NCBI GenBank assembly: GCA_041596515.1
Contig: JBFHIJ010000012.1
Span: forward strand, 1 to 64,000
DNA from: JBFHIJ01 sp041596515
GTDB taxonomy: Bacteria > Bacteroidota > Ignavibacteria > Kapaibacteriales > UBA2268
Reading direction: 5' to 3'
Length of the DNA: 64,000 nt
Shown: one piece after another, positions 17,943 to 27,682 of the stretch
Position numbering within the stretch: the stretch's first letter is position 1
Layout of the letters: every line of letters starts with the position of its first letter
The notes under the pieces: model-generated
The model's database searches: none
The model's input: only the letters and a program-made list of their open reading frames with translations
Told to the model about the DNA's origin: nothing
Made by a program: the position numbers and the translations under genes

Positions 17943-20900
17943 ATGAAACAAATATTTAAAATATCAGAAAATCATAAAGTCTTAAAGTATTTGACTAATC
18001 AGTCCTTTCAAATACTCACGCTTGTGATATTATCTTTCGTATTGTTTATATCTACATTCTATGTGTTGTTTTTACCAAAGTTAGAAGAGTCTTATTATGA
18101 TTCGAGAAAGAAGTTATTAAAAGATATGGTTACAAGTGCTGAAGGTTTAGTATTTGACTATTACATTAGGTATGAATCTGGCGAACTAACTGAAAATGAA
18201 GCAAAAAAGCGTTTAAAAAAGCGACTTGCATCGTTAAAATATGATAATAATTTCGGATATTTCTGGATTATTAATAGAGATGCTGTTCTGGTCAGCCATC
18301 CTTATTCTTTAAATATATTAGGCAAAAAAATTAGAGATTTGGAGAATACACCGGAAAAAGAAGTTTTGCTAAAAATGCATGAATTAGGTAAGGATAGTTC
18401 TGAAGGATATGTATACTATAAATGGACTCAACCGGGGAATATTTATATATATTCAGAGAAAGTAGCCTATATTAAAATGTTCAAGCCTTGGGTATATATA
18501 ATAGGAACCGGAGCTTATTTAGATGATATTAAACTGCAGATTCATGAGATGAATGTAAATATGTCACGAGCATTTTTAGTAATTGGGTTGATTTTGCTTT
18601 CCTTTTCCATTTATATAATAATAAGTATACATAGGTTAAATGCCAAAAAAGAAAAAGCATATAATCAATTATTTGCTACAGAACTCAAATATAGCAATTT
18701 CTTTGATTCTACATTCCAGTTTATTGCTGTCCTTGATAAAAATGGGTATATACAAGAAATAAATAGATCAGCTTGTGAGTTTCTGGATTTGAACAAAGAA
18801 AAGCTACAAAATAAATTATTTTGGGATACTCCTTACTGGGCAACTGATTTGGAAGCGAAGCTGAAGCTTATTTCAGGTTTTCAAAAGGTACAAAAGGGAG
18901 AATTTATTAGATTTGAAGCTAAGCATAGTGACTTTAAAGGACGTTTCATTGTAGTGGATTTTTCTCTGAAGCCTCTTTTTGATGCTGAAGGTAATTTTAT
19001 TCAGGCTATCGCCGAAGGCAGAGATATTACAGTTACAAAAAAAGTAGAATTAGCTTTAAAAATATCAGAGGAAAGGCTTTCCAAAGTATTGAATCAGTCT
19101 CCGATGGCAACTGTTATTTTTAATATAAAAGGTGTAAAATCATATAGCAATGAATCTTGGCATCACTTATGGAGTGAGAATTTAGGCTATAAAGAAGATT
19201 TTAATCTATATGAGGAAACTCAACATAAGAAGTTTGGTTATCCGGATGCATTTGATAAAGCACGAGCCGGTATTGCATCTATGATTGGACCATTTCAATT
19301 TAAATCCCAAGATGTTGATAGTGATAATTCTTTGTGGCTCTATAGCTTTGTCTATCCACTTACTGAAAATGAAAGAGTTTCAGAGATTGTTATTCTGTAT
19401 GAAGATCAAACTACCAGAATAAATGTTTCTAAAGCCTTGGAGCAAAGTGAACATTGGTATCGCTCCCTTTTTGATAATGCAATTGATGGTATTTTAATTT
19501 TAGAGAATGATAGGATATTAGAAGCTAATCCTGAATTTTATAATTTGTTTAATTCTTCACCGGCTGTTATGAATGGGAAATCGATATATGATTTCTCTCA
19601 AGCAATTCAGTATAATAATGAGCCTGCAAATGAACTAGGTAATATGTTTTTGAATAATGCACTACAAGGACAGTCTGTAAATTTTGAATGGTTGCATAAA
19701 AGAGAAGATGGAACTACTTTCGATGCCGAGATATCACTTGCCAAGGTAGAATTCGACGAAAGAGTGCTAAGTATGGCATTTATCCGCGATATTACAGAAA
19801 GAAAAAGAGCATATGATGCTATACAGTCTATGGTAGAAGCGGTAGCAGCATATACCGGTCAGGAGTTTTTTAATTCAGTCGCTTTAAATTTAAATAAAAT
19901 ATTGAAAAGTAATTACGCTCTTATAGGGGTATTGGAAAATGATAGCCTTGTAAATTCTATTGCTTTGGCAAAGAACAACAGGATAATTGATAATGTTGTT
20001 TTTAGTGTAGAGGGCACCCCTTGTGAAAATATATTCAACAGTGGAATGGTAGTGTATCATGAAGATATTGCTAAAATATTTCCTAAAGACAAGGTACTGT
20101 CTGATTTGGGAATAGAAGGGTACGTCGGAACTCCGTTAATCTGCTCAAACAATAAACTAATCGGGGTTCTGTTAGCTTTATACGAAACTCCTATAGATGA
20201 TGATATCTTATCAAAAGAGGTCTTACAAATATTTGCAGGAAGAATTGCTGCAGAAATGGAACGTGCAAATTACCAAAATGAATTGATAAACTTAAATAAA
20301 ACATTAGAAAAAAGAATTAATGAAAGAACTTATGAGCTACAACAAATAAATACAGAATTGAAAGATTTTGCTTATATTGTTTCTCATGACTTGAAAGCAC
20401 CGCTGAGAGGTATAAGCCAGCTTTCGGGGTGGATTCGCTCTGATTTAGAAGATAAATTAGAAACAGAAAATATAGAAATGTTTGATTTGTTACAGTCCCG
20501 TATCAGAAAAATGTATACCCTTATAGATGGAGTATTAGATTATTCTAGAGTTGGCAGGATAGAAGATCAAGCTACTATAATAGATATGAATGAACTATTG
20601 TTAGAACTATTTGAAATAGTGAAAGACGACAGAAGTTCTGCAATTGATATTGTTAATGTTTTACCTGTAATAAAAGCAGACAAAACTCGTATCTCTCAAT
20701 TATTCCAAAACTTATTTTCTAATGCTTTCAAATATAACGATAAAGACGAAGTACTAATTACCATAGACTTTGCAGAGTCAGAAACACAATTTAAGTTTAT
20801 AGTAACAGATAATGGTGTTGGGGTTGATGAAAAATACTTTACTAAAATATTTAATATATTTCAAACCATTGATGCCAGCGACGAAAATTCTACCGGAATT

Positions 20901-21017
20901 GGCTTGAGCATAGTAAAGAAAATTGTAGAGTATTATGGTGGCTCTATATTTGTAGAATCTAAAATAAAAGAAGGCACTTCATTTATTTTAGAAATGAACA
21001 AAGACAAAGTTATGTAA
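17943..21017 (+). CDS. Cache-PAS-PAS-PAS-GAF membrane histidine kinase
   Basis: A 1024-residue kinase. Two membrane helices (about 17-44 and 209-230) flank a single Cache domain of the sCache_2 type (NFGYFWIINRD, LVSHPYSLNILGK, YKWTQPG, WVYIIGTGAYLDDI), which usually senses small organic acids outside the cell. Then come three PAS domains (about 244-360, 372-490, 500-620), a GAF domain (about 622-775) and a kinase core with H815 in YIVSHDLKAPLRG. The core is of the bacteriophytochrome type, which often signals to stand-alone Rcp1-type receivers. Such a receiver is encoded at 23461. It is 12 bases upstream of the YfiR-like gene and starts a five-gene plus-strand signalling operon. Confidence 0.9.
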   Translation: MKQIFKISENHKVLKYLTNQSFQILTLVILSFVLFISTFYVLFLPKLEESYYDSRKKLLKDMVTSAEGLVFDYYIRYESGELTENEAKKRLKKRLASLKYDNNFGYFWIINRDAVLVSHPYSLNILGKKIRDLENTPEKEVLLKMHELGKDSSEGYVYYKWTQPGNIYIYSEKVAYIKMFKPWVYIIGTGAYLDDIKLQIHEMNVNMSRAFLVIGLILLSFSIYIIISIHRLNAKKEKAYNQLFATELKYSNFFDSTFQFIAVLDKNGYIQEINRSACEFLDLNKEKLQNKLFWDTPYWATDLEAKLKLISGFQKVQKGEFIRFEAKHSDFKGRFIVVDFSLKPLFDAEGNFIQAIAEGRDITVTKKVELALKISEERLSKVLNQSPMATVIFNIKGVKSYSNESWHHLWSENLGYKEDFNLYEETQHKKFGYPDAFDKARAGIASMIGPFQFKSQDVDSDNSLWLYSFVYPLTENERVSEIVILYEDQTTRINVSKALEQSEHWYRSLFDNAIDGILILENDRILEANPEFYNLFNSSPAVMNGKSIYDFSQAIQYNNEPANELGNMFLNNALQGQSVNFEWLHKREDGTTFDAEISLAKVEFDERVLSMAFIRDITERKRAYDAIQSMVEAVAAYTGQEFFNSVALNLNKILKSNYALIGVLENDSLVNSIALAKNNRIIDNVVFSVEGTPCENIFNSGMVVYHEDIAKIFPKDKVLSDLGIEGYVGTPLICSNNKLIGVLLALYETPIDDDILSKEVLQIFAGRIAAEMERANYQNELINLNKTLEKRINERTYELQQINTELKDFAYIVSHDLKAPLRGISQLSGWIRSDLEDKLETENIEMFDLLQSRIRKMYTLIDGVLDYSRVGRIEDQATIIDMNELLLELFEIVKDDRSSAIDIVNVLPVIKADKTRISQLFQNLFSNAFKYNDKDEVLITIDFAESETQFKFIVTDNGVGVDEKYFTKIFNIFQTIDASDENSTGIGLSIVKKIVEYYGGSIFVESKIKEGTSFILEMNKDKVM

Positions 21018-21029
21018 ATTTTGGGTTGA

Positions 21030-21587
21030 ATGTATTTTACAGTGATAGATAAGCAAAAATATAGTTATGCTATAAAGCTGAGTTTAATTGTTTTAGTCAG
21101 TTTGTTATTGCCAAAAACTTTAATTAATAGCGATATTGAATATGAAGTAAAAGCAAGTTTTTTTCATCATTTTTCAAAATCTATAACTTGGCCGAATATT
21201 GCAAACTCTAATAACTTTGTTATTGGAGTTTTGGGTGATAGCGAAATATTTGAGATTTCTCAAAAAATTTATAAAAACTCCAAAATATTAAATAAAAACG
21301 TAATATTTGAAAAATTCACTAATCTTGATAAATGCGGTAACTGTAATATACTTTTTATTTCAAAAGACTTTAGTGGGGACATTGAGAAAGTTGTTACGAT
21401 TTGTCAAAAGAACTCCGTTTTATCAATGGGCGAGAGTAAAGGGCTCGGAGAACAAGGCATTATGATAAACTTTTACTTTACTTACGAAGGAACTACGGCA
21501 TTTGAAATAAATCCGAAGTCCATTATGCAAGCAAAGCTTGATTTTGACTTGCATCTCCTTAATTTAGGCAAGGTCGTAGGTGGTTAG
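21030..21587 (+). CDS. YfiR-family periplasmic protein (DUF4154)
   Basis: A 185-residue protein with an N-terminal hydrophobic segment (about residues 14-31) and a YfiR/DUF4154 body: the EYEVKASFFHHFSKSITWP start, FVIGVLGDS, ILFISKDF, VLSMGES and the IMINFYFTYEGTTAFEINP end are typical of the family. In Pseudomonas, YfiR is a redox-sensitive periplasmic protein that holds the CHASE8-containing diguanylate cyclase YfiN inactive. Here two Cys lie in a KCGNC motif. The next gene begins immediately after its stop codon and encodes a CHASE8-like receptor with a kinase output, so YfiR is predicted to gate that kinase. Confidence 0.83.
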   Translation: MYFTVIDKQKYSYAIKLSLIVLVSLLLPKTLINSDIEYEVKASFFHHFSKSITWPNIANSNNFVIGVLGDSEIFEISQKIYKNSKILNKNVIFEKFTNLDKCGNCNILFISKDFSGDIEKVVTICQKNSVLSMGESKGLGEQGIMINFYFTYEGTTAFEINPKSIMQAKLDFDLHLLNLGKVVGG

Positions 21588-23438
21588 ATGTTAAAAAAAC
21601 TATCAATAAAATACAAACTTATTACAATAATCCTTGTTATTAGTTCTTTCGTAATTATGTTAGGAATGACTATCACTATGATGAATAATATAATTATGCT
21701 AAAAAAACAGATTAGTAACCAATTTCAATTAAATGCTAAATTATATAGTCAGTCAGTAGCTCCCGGTATTGTTTTTAATATGAAAGATAAGACTAAAGAT
21801 ATACTATCTCAACTAGAATATATTCCAAACATCACTCACGTCCAAATATATGATACTTCTTTTACAAAATTTGTTACTTATACCAGAACCGGTTTTACAA
21901 ATTTTAACTTGCCAAAATCAAAAAAGGAAAGTTATACCCATTTCGAAGGTGATGTCCTAAATGTTTTTGAGCCCATTCACTATATGGGAGAAGATGTTGG
22001 TGTTTTATTTATTAGATCAAACACACATCTAAGCGATAAAATATTAGATTCAGTATATATTATGATAATATTAATGGTAATATTATTTGTTATAGCCTAT
22101 TTTATGGCATCTAAGTTACAAAAAATAATATCGAACCCTATTTTAGAACTCACAAATATTACAACAGAGATAACGGATAATAGTGATTATTCAGTTCGTT
22201 TAAAGAATAAATACTATGATGAAATAGGACTGCTTTTTGACGAATTTAATCAGATGTTGGAGGTAATCCAGCATAGAGCTAAAGAGAGAGATATTGCAGA
22301 AGAAAATTTGAGAGATAGCGAGCTTAGATATCGCAGACTGACAGAAAATGCTAAAGATGCTATATTTAGAATATCTATACCTGATGGATTTTATGAATAT
22401 ATGAGTCCTGCTATTTTGGAAATGACGGGATATACTCCTTCTGATTTTTACAAAGATCCGTTTTTTATGAAAAAAATAATTCATCCATCATTTCATGCAT
22501 GGTACGAAGCAGTATGGGGAGATTTGATTTATGGGAAATTGCTTCCTGCATATGAATATCAGATAGTAGATAAATTCGGAGAAATTCATTGGCTATATCA
22601 GCGTTCAGTAGTTGTAAGAGACAGCCAAGGTAAGCCAATTGCTCTAGAAGCTATTGCCACTGATATCACTGATCGAAAAATGATAGAAGAAGAGGTAAAA
22701 ACGCTTAATGCAGAATTAGAAGATAGAGTGCAAAGAAGAACAGCTGAATTGCAATCGGCGAATAATGAATTGAAAGATTTTGCTTATGTAGTATCACATG
22801 ACTTAAAAGCACCTCTAAGAGGAATAAGTCAGCTTTCACAATGGTTTTTGCAAGATTATAAAGATGAATTAGATCCTGCAGGCCAAGAGTTAGCAGTATT
22901 ATTGATAAAACGTGTGGATAGATTAAATAAGCTCATTAATGGTATATTGGAATACTCTAGAGTTGGAAGCGTTGTAAATAAAGTTGAAAAACTCGATGTT
23001 GGAGAATTAATTCATGATGTTGTTGACTTGCTTAACCCTCCTGATAAAATGACATTTAATTATCCAATACATTTGCCTGTTATTTACGCAGATAGGATAA
23101 GAATAGAGCAAGTATTCCAAAATATTATCAGTAATTCTATAAAATATATCGACAAACCAGAAGGTAAAATTGAAATTATATTCGATGAAGATGACAAATT
23201 CTATAGATTTGCGATAAAAGATAATGGAGTAGGAATAGAAAATAAGTATCATGAAAAAATATTTGGTATATTCCAAACGTTAGAACAGAAAGAGGATAAC
23301 GAAAATACAGGAATTGGACTTTCCATCGTAAAAAAAATTGTAGAGCTTTACGGAGGTACAGTTTGGGTAGAATCGGTGGTTGGTGAACAAACTATATTCC
23401 ATTTTTCTTTATTAAAAAAAATAGTAGCATATGAATAA
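21588..23438 (+). CDS. CHASE8-HAMP-PAS histidine kinase, partner of the YfiR-like protein
   Basis: A 616-residue membrane kinase. Helices at about 10-32 and 154-176 enclose a roughly 120-residue periplasmic domain with the CHASE8 look of YfiN (LKKQISNQFQLNAKLYSQSV, YIPNITHVQIYD). HAMP (177-230) and PAS (243-365) domains follow, then a phytochrome-type core with H404 in YVVSHDLKAPLRG and an ATPase domain (GVGI, NTGIGLS). In Pseudomonas YfiN the same sensory front controls a GGDEF domain; here it controls a kinase. It directly follows the YfiR gene with no spacer and overlaps or abuts the receiver gene downstream. Confidence 0.88.
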   Translation: MLKKLSIKYKLITIILVISSFVIMLGMTITMMNNIIMLKKQISNQFQLNAKLYSQSVAPGIVFNMKDKTKDILSQLEYIPNITHVQIYDTSFTKFVTYTRTGFTNFNLPKSKKESYTHFEGDVLNVFEPIHYMGEDVGVLFIRSNTHLSDKILDSVYIMIILMVILFVIAYFMASKLQKIISNPILELTNITTEITDNSDYSVRLKNKYYDEIGLLFDEFNQMLEVIQHRAKERDIAEENLRDSELRYRRLTENAKDAIFRISIPDGFYEYMSPAILEMTGYTPSDFYKDPFFMKKIIHPSFHAWYEAVWGDLIYGKLLPAYEYQIVDKFGEIHWLYQRSVVVRDSQGKPIALEAIATDITDRKMIEEEVKTLNAELEDRVQRRTAELQSANNELKDFAYVVSHDLKAPLRGISQLSQWFLQDYKDELDPAGQELAVLLIKRVDRLNKLINGILEYSRVGSVVNKVEKLDVGELIHDVVDLLNPPDKMTFNYPIHLPVIYADRIRIEQVFQNIISNSIKYIDKPEGKIEIIFDEDDKFYRFAIKDNGVGIENKYHEKIFGIFQTLEQKEDNENTGIGLSIVKKIVELYGGTVWVESVVGEQTIFHFSLLKKIVAYE

Positions 23439-23460
23439 TTTTGACCGAGTAGGTTTCTAT

Positions 23461-23874
23461 ATGAAAAGTAAAAAACCAATATTATTGGTAGAAGACGATA
23501 AAGTAGACGCTATGACAGTAAAAAGGGCTTTGAAAGAAATAAAAGTCACGAATAGTGTTATTGTCACATCTAATGGTGAAGAGGCGCTTGAGTATCTTAT
23601 CAACGAAAATAGTGAAATTCCATGTATTATACTTCTTGACTTAAATATGCCTAAAATGAATGGCTTAGAGTTTATGAAGGTTGCAAAAGAAAGTGAAAGA
23701 CTAAAGAAAATTCCTATTGTAGTGCTTACTACTTCATCAGAGGAAAGAGACAGGATGAACAGTTTTAACTGCGGTGTTGCTGGGTATATGACTAAACCTG
23801 TTGATTATCAGCAATTTGTAGATGTCATTAAAACAATTAATTTATATTGGACTTTAAGCGAATTACCCGAGTAA
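23461..23874 (+). CDS. Single-domain response regulator, Rcp1 type
   Basis: A 137-residue receiver with the acidic pair in LLVEDDKVDA, the phospho-acceptor D60 in ILLDLNMPKMNG, the Thr in VLTTSS and the Lys in TKPVD. The VEDDxxD start and DLNMP motif are those of Rcp1-like receivers that partner phytochrome-type kinases such as the two genes upstream (17943 and 21588). There is no output domain, so it acts as a shuttle or by binding a partner. ATG 23461 fits the fold and has AGTAGG before it; the frame opens at 23431, overlapping the kinase stop. The hybrid kinase starts 5 bases downstream. Confidence 0.9.
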   Translation: MKSKKPILLVEDDKVDAMTVKRALKEIKVTNSVIVTSNGEEALEYLINENSEIPCIILLDLNMPKMNGLEFMKVAKESERLKKIPIVVLTTSSEERDRMNSFNCGVAGYMTKPVDYQQFVDVIKTINLYWTLSELPE

Positions 23875-23879
23875 ATAAT

Positions 23880-25664
23880 ATGATAAAAGATAAAATAAAA
23901 CTCCTTTTTGTTGATGATGATTCTATTGATAGAATGGCTTTCAAAAGATTTGTAAAAGCCAATAATCTAGAATATGATTATGAAACTGCAGATTCTGTTG
24001 ATAATGCTATCATAGCACTAAATAATACAGAATTTGATATTGTAGTTACTGATTTTAATCTTGCAGATGGTACCGCTTTTGATTTATTTGATTATATGAA
24101 CGGTATACCTTTTATTGTTGTTACCGGGCTTGGTGATCAAGAGGTAGCTGTCAAAGCGATGAAACAGGGAGCTTATGATTATCTTATCAAAGATACGAGT
24201 GGTAAACATCTTCAAACATTACCGATTACTGTTGAAAATGCTCTGAAAAGAAGAAATGCCGAATTAGAGCTGGAACAGTATAAGTCACATTTGGAAGAGC
24301 TTGTATATATTCGTACTCGGGAACTCCAAAAAGAAATAACAGTTAGGAAAAAAACTGAAGAAGATCTTCGCAAGAGTGAACAAAAATTCAGAGATTTAGC
24401 TGATTTACTGCCTCAAACTATATTTGAAACTGACGCACAAGCTAATTTTACTTACTCTAACAAACAAGGGTTTGCTCTTACCGGATATGATACTTTTGAT
24501 ATGAATAAAGGTCTTAATATTTTTGACTTATTCTCTGATGAAGAGAGACAGAATATTAAAAACGAGCTGAAAAGTATTGTTCAAAACAACGTAAATTTGC
24601 ATTCTAACGAGTATAAACTCATAACAAAAACCGGGGATGCAATTCCTGTCATTATTTATACCATGCCTATTGTGAAAGATAATTTACATGAAGGATTTAG
24701 AGGTATAGTGGTTGATATCACAGAAAGGAAGAAAAACGAAGAAAAGATAAAACAACTCAATGAGGATTTGGAGCAAAGAGTTGTGGATAGAACCGTGCAA
24801 TTACAAGATGCTATGGAAGAGCTAAAGTTCGAAAATGAAGAACGAAGAAGGGTGCAAGAAGAGCTAAAAAATTCTAACGAAGAACTCTATAAACTAAACG
24901 AACAGATAGCAAACGAATCTGGTAAATTACTAAGGCTAAATGACCAGTTACTTGAGTCAGAGTATAAGCTAAAAGATGCTAATGCTGCAAAAGACAAATT
25001 CTTTAATATTATTGCTCATGATTTAAAAAATCCTCTTCAGCTTTTACTGTTTTCTTCTGATTTACTTTCATTATATATGAAAAGAGATGATAAACAGAAG
25101 ATGGAGAAGTACCTTCTGTCTTTAAACCAAACTATTGTCTCACTGCGAGATCTCTTGGATAATCTTCTTACATGGGCTAGAACTCAATCGGGAGGTATTG
25201 AATTTAGACCTGAATCTCTCAATATATTTGAGATATTTGCTGAGATTGGAGACTTGTGTGAAGTTAGTGCTTCTAAGAAGAATATTGAATTAGTTAATGA
25301 TGTTAATCCGAATGTTTTTATTAAAGTCGATAGGAACATGATTTCGACAGTGGTCCGAAACTTGGCTTTTAATGCCTTGAAGTTTACTGATATGGGGGGA
25401 ACTATCAAGTTCTTATCATCAGTTGAGCAAGATGCTTACGTGTTTTCAATTTCTGATTCCGGTGTGGGTATTAAAGAGGAAGATATTGATAAATTATTCA
25501 GAATAGATGTACATCATACTACTATTGGGACTTCTAAAGAGAAAGGTACCGGTCTTGGACTAATTATCTGTAAGGAATTTATCGAGCAACACGGTGGTAG
25601 GATTTGGGTTGAAAGTGAATATGGTAAAGGTTCTCAATTTAAGTTTGAAATACCTAAAAGTTAA
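23880..25664 (+). CDS. Receiver-PAS-histidine kinase hybrid
   Basis: A 594-residue soluble protein. It begins with a receiver domain (LLFVDDDSIDR, phospho-acceptor D58 in VVTDFNL, Lys in LIKD), then a coil, a PAS domain (about 165-285), a long coiled coil, and a kinase core with H380 in IIAHDLKNPL plus an ATPase domain (GVGI, GTGLGL). Receiver-first hybrids usually take phosphate from another kinase to control their own kinase activity, so it is a likely downstream node of the two kinases and receiver upstream. Its core is of the HDLKNP class, unlike the HDLKAP cores of the two membrane kinases in the operon. ATG 23880 is chosen because it directly precedes the receiver fold. Confidence 0.9.
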   Translation: MIKDKIKLLFVDDDSIDRMAFKRFVKANNLEYDYETADSVDNAIIALNNTEFDIVVTDFNLADGTAFDLFDYMNGIPFIVVTGLGDQEVAVKAMKQGAYDYLIKDTSGKHLQTLPITVENALKRRNAELELEQYKSHLEELVYIRTRELQKEITVRKKTEEDLRKSEQKFRDLADLLPQTIFETDAQANFTYSNKQGFALTGYDTFDMNKGLNIFDLFSDEERQNIKNELKSIVQNNVNLHSNEYKLITKTGDAIPVIIYTMPIVKDNLHEGFRGIVVDITERKKNEEKIKQLNEDLEQRVVDRTVQLQDAMEELKFENEERRRVQEELKNSNEELYKLNEQIANESGKLLRLNDQLLESEYKLKDANAAKDKFFNIIAHDLKNPLQLLLFSSDLLSLYMKRDDKQKMEKYLLSLNQTIVSLRDLLDNLLTWARTQSGGIEFRPESLNIFEIFAEIGDLCEVSASKKNIELVNDVNPNVFIKVDRNMISTVVRNLAFNALKFTDMGGTIKFLSSVEQDAYVFSISDSGVGIKEEDIDKLFRIDVHHTTIGTSKEKGTGLGLIICKEFIEQHGGRIWVESEYGKGSQFKFEIPKS

Positions 25665-25984
25665 ACCCATAAATATTATTAAAAAATGATTATACATTGA
25701 GAATATTGAGGACAAGAGGTTGAAACTCCTTGTTTAAAAAGTAAATAAGTAATATTTTCTTACAGAGCAAGTAAACATGCTCCTTGGTTCTACGGTCATT
25801 TATAGTACTATGATGACATCTAATGACAAATCTGGATAAATGAATTTGCGACGCGTAATAAACAAAGTGTAAATCGGTGAGTATAGAGAATTATACAGTT
25901 TTTTTATTGAGGGGACACTATTTTTTTATAAATATGGAATATTTTGTTATCAATGGAACTGTATTTACGGCTTATGATGAGGCT
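25665..25984. other. 320-bp gap after the signalling operon, with small hairpins and a coding-like scrap
   Basis: No full gene is visible. Two short inverted repeats are present (ACAAGAGGT against ACTCCTTGT around 25712-25733 with one mismatch, and GAGCA/TGCTC around 25766-25783), neither with a proper T run. A short frame, ATG 25934 to TAG 26005, reads MEYFVINGTVFTAYDEA and on; its start resembles class IV aminotransferases. It could be a truncated gene start or chance. The frame runs antisense into the TPR gene. Confidence 0.35.
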
Positions 25985-27361
25985 CTAATAAAGAGTTCTC
26001 TTTAGTTTAAAAATCCAAAAAACAAATAGAATAATAACAAACAATAAGAAAAGAGAAATATAAATGCTATATTCAAGCTGATTTCTAGTTTTTTCAATTT
26101 TAAGCTTAGAATTTTCCATTGATTCTTTATTTTGGAGTTTGATTTTAGATTCAATTAATTGGTAGCTGGGTTTTTTTTGAGCAATTAAAATATTATTAAT
26201 CGAATCTGCCAACTCAAGGTAATTAAGTGCTTCTAAGGTTTTCCCAATTTTTTTATATATTCTAAAGAATTGAAGTGCACCTTTGTACATGTAAAATTTA
26301 TGGTCACATTGAGATGCAAAAATATATGCTGAATCAGCAAAGAGTAGTGCCTTTTCATATTGCCCTATATTGAAATAGTTGCCAGACAAATTAGCCATAC
26401 TACTAGTTAGCACTGTAATTGCACCTAAAGATGCTCTCGAATCTCTAGCAAGCATATTATACTCGATACATCTTTCAAAGTCATCCATATTAGAGTAGGC
26501 ATAAGCCAGCATTGTATAAACATCACCTAATTGCTTTTTGTCTCTTACTGAGTTATATAATTCTATAGATTTATTAAGATAGTCAATGCCTATTGCCATA
26601 TTATGATTATCCAAATAAAGCGCCCCTACTAATTTATTATACATTGCATCAATTAGTACATCGTAATTATAGTTCAAAAGTGCTTTACAAGAATCAAAAT
26701 ATAGTCTCGTATTTGTGAAATCATTATTCAGCCGATAAGAATTACCAATATTTAGATACATATCCAAATATTCGTGATTATTACCAATATTTAGATAAAG
26801 ATCTTTGGCCTTTCTTAGGTAATCAATAGATACACTACTATCTCTTAATTCGTAAAATAACAAATACCCAAGATTTTTATAGAGATATGCCATGTTATTA
26901 TCTGTTTGGCAATTAGGATTTTCAAAAATCAAATCAATACCTAACTGGAAATAATAATATGATTTATCAAAATGGTGAAGACTTCTAAAGCTTTCACCCA
27001 TAGCGAAATATGTATTTATCAAGGCAGACTTGTCTTTGAGATTACGGCTAGAATAGATAGCTTGATTGTAAATTTCTTGCATCTTAACAGGTTCGCCTTT
27101 AAAAGTTAAATTAAGAGCTGCCTTCGTAAGGCCGTTAACTTCTCCTTCTATGTAGTTATTCTCTGAGGCCAACTCTCTGGCTCGCAGGGAAAACTCTAAT
27201 GCTGAATCTAGACTTTTATGGTGATAAAAGTCAGCACTGTCTAACAAGGCATCTACCTGTTTAGCTATTGCCGGCCTTGTATTTGGTATAGTATTTTGAC
27301 CGGTAAGCGCTAAAATAAAAATAAAGCCCAAAACAGATATTATAGGAATACTTTTTTTCAA
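25985..27361 (-). CDS. TPR-repeat membrane protein without an output domain (first of two)
   Basis: A 458-residue protein: N-terminal signal or anchor (IPIISVLGFIFILALTG), about ten degenerate TPR units (AYAYSNMDDFERCIEYNMLARD and similar), a short coil and one membrane helix near residues 432-452, then only a handful of residues. TPR proteins of this build in Bacteroidota usually continue after the membrane helix into a kinase or DNA-binding output; here the gene stops. It may act through a partner. It is paralogous to the gene at 27683, with the same length and layout, and the two are separated by 321 bp of apparently non-coding DNA. Confidence 0.85.
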   Translation of the reverse strand: MKKSIPIISVLGFIFILALTGQNTIPNTRPAIAKQVDALLDSADFYHHKSLDSALEFSLRARELASENNYIEGEVNGLTKAALNLTFKGEPVKMQEIYNQAIYSSRNLKDKSALINTYFAMGESFRSLHHFDKSYYYFQLGIDLIFENPNCQTDNNMAYLYKNLGYLLFYELRDSSVSIDYLRKAKDLYLNIGNNHEYLDMYLNIGNSYRLNNDFTNTRLYFDSCKALLNYNYDVLIDAMYNKLVGALYLDNHNMAIGIDYLNKSIELYNSVRDKKQLGDVYTMLAYAYSNMDDFERCIEYNMLARDSRASLGAITVLTSSMANLSGNYFNIGQYEKALLFADSAYIFASQCDHKFYMYKGALQFFRIYKKIGKTLEALNYLELADSINNILIAQKKPSYQLIESKIKLQNKESMENSKLKIEKTRNQLEYSIYISLFLLFVIILFVFWIFKLKRTLY

Positions 27362-27682
27362 TAATTTCCTTTGAGTATAATTCAGAGAGGCTAATATAAT
27401 CTATTTACATCATTTCTGCTATTAATCTTTAAGTAAAAAATGATAAGTTTGCTAATACTAATTGTAATTTATAACTATTTCACTAATAGGAACTTACAAT
27501 GGTTGCAACAATAGATTATTTGAATTACAAATCAATTTTCAAGTACGTATCATACTGAAATAAATGGCTCAGATAAGTTGGTTGAAGTGAATAACGAATT
27601 TAATGGCAGTCTTGAAAAAAAGAAGGAACGAGCTCTTAATTTATTATAACCATTGAAGAATGACCAATATCTTGGTGAGTAA
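27362..27682. other. 321-bp gap with a possible decayed coding fragment
   Basis: Between the two TPR genes. On the plus strand ATG 27499 opens 19 codons (MVATIDYLNYKSIFKYVSY), and another frame reads DKLVEVNNEFNGSLEKKKER and then ends; both look protein-like but are broken by stops and a frame change by about 27663. This may be the residue of a lost gene. I recognise no family and see no hairpin that could be a terminator. Confidence 0.25.

Noticed and set aside
17943..21017. True phytochrome photoreceptor
   Set aside because: The kinase core is phytochrome-like, but there is no bilin-binding Cys or PHY domain; inputs are Cache, PAS and a single GAF.
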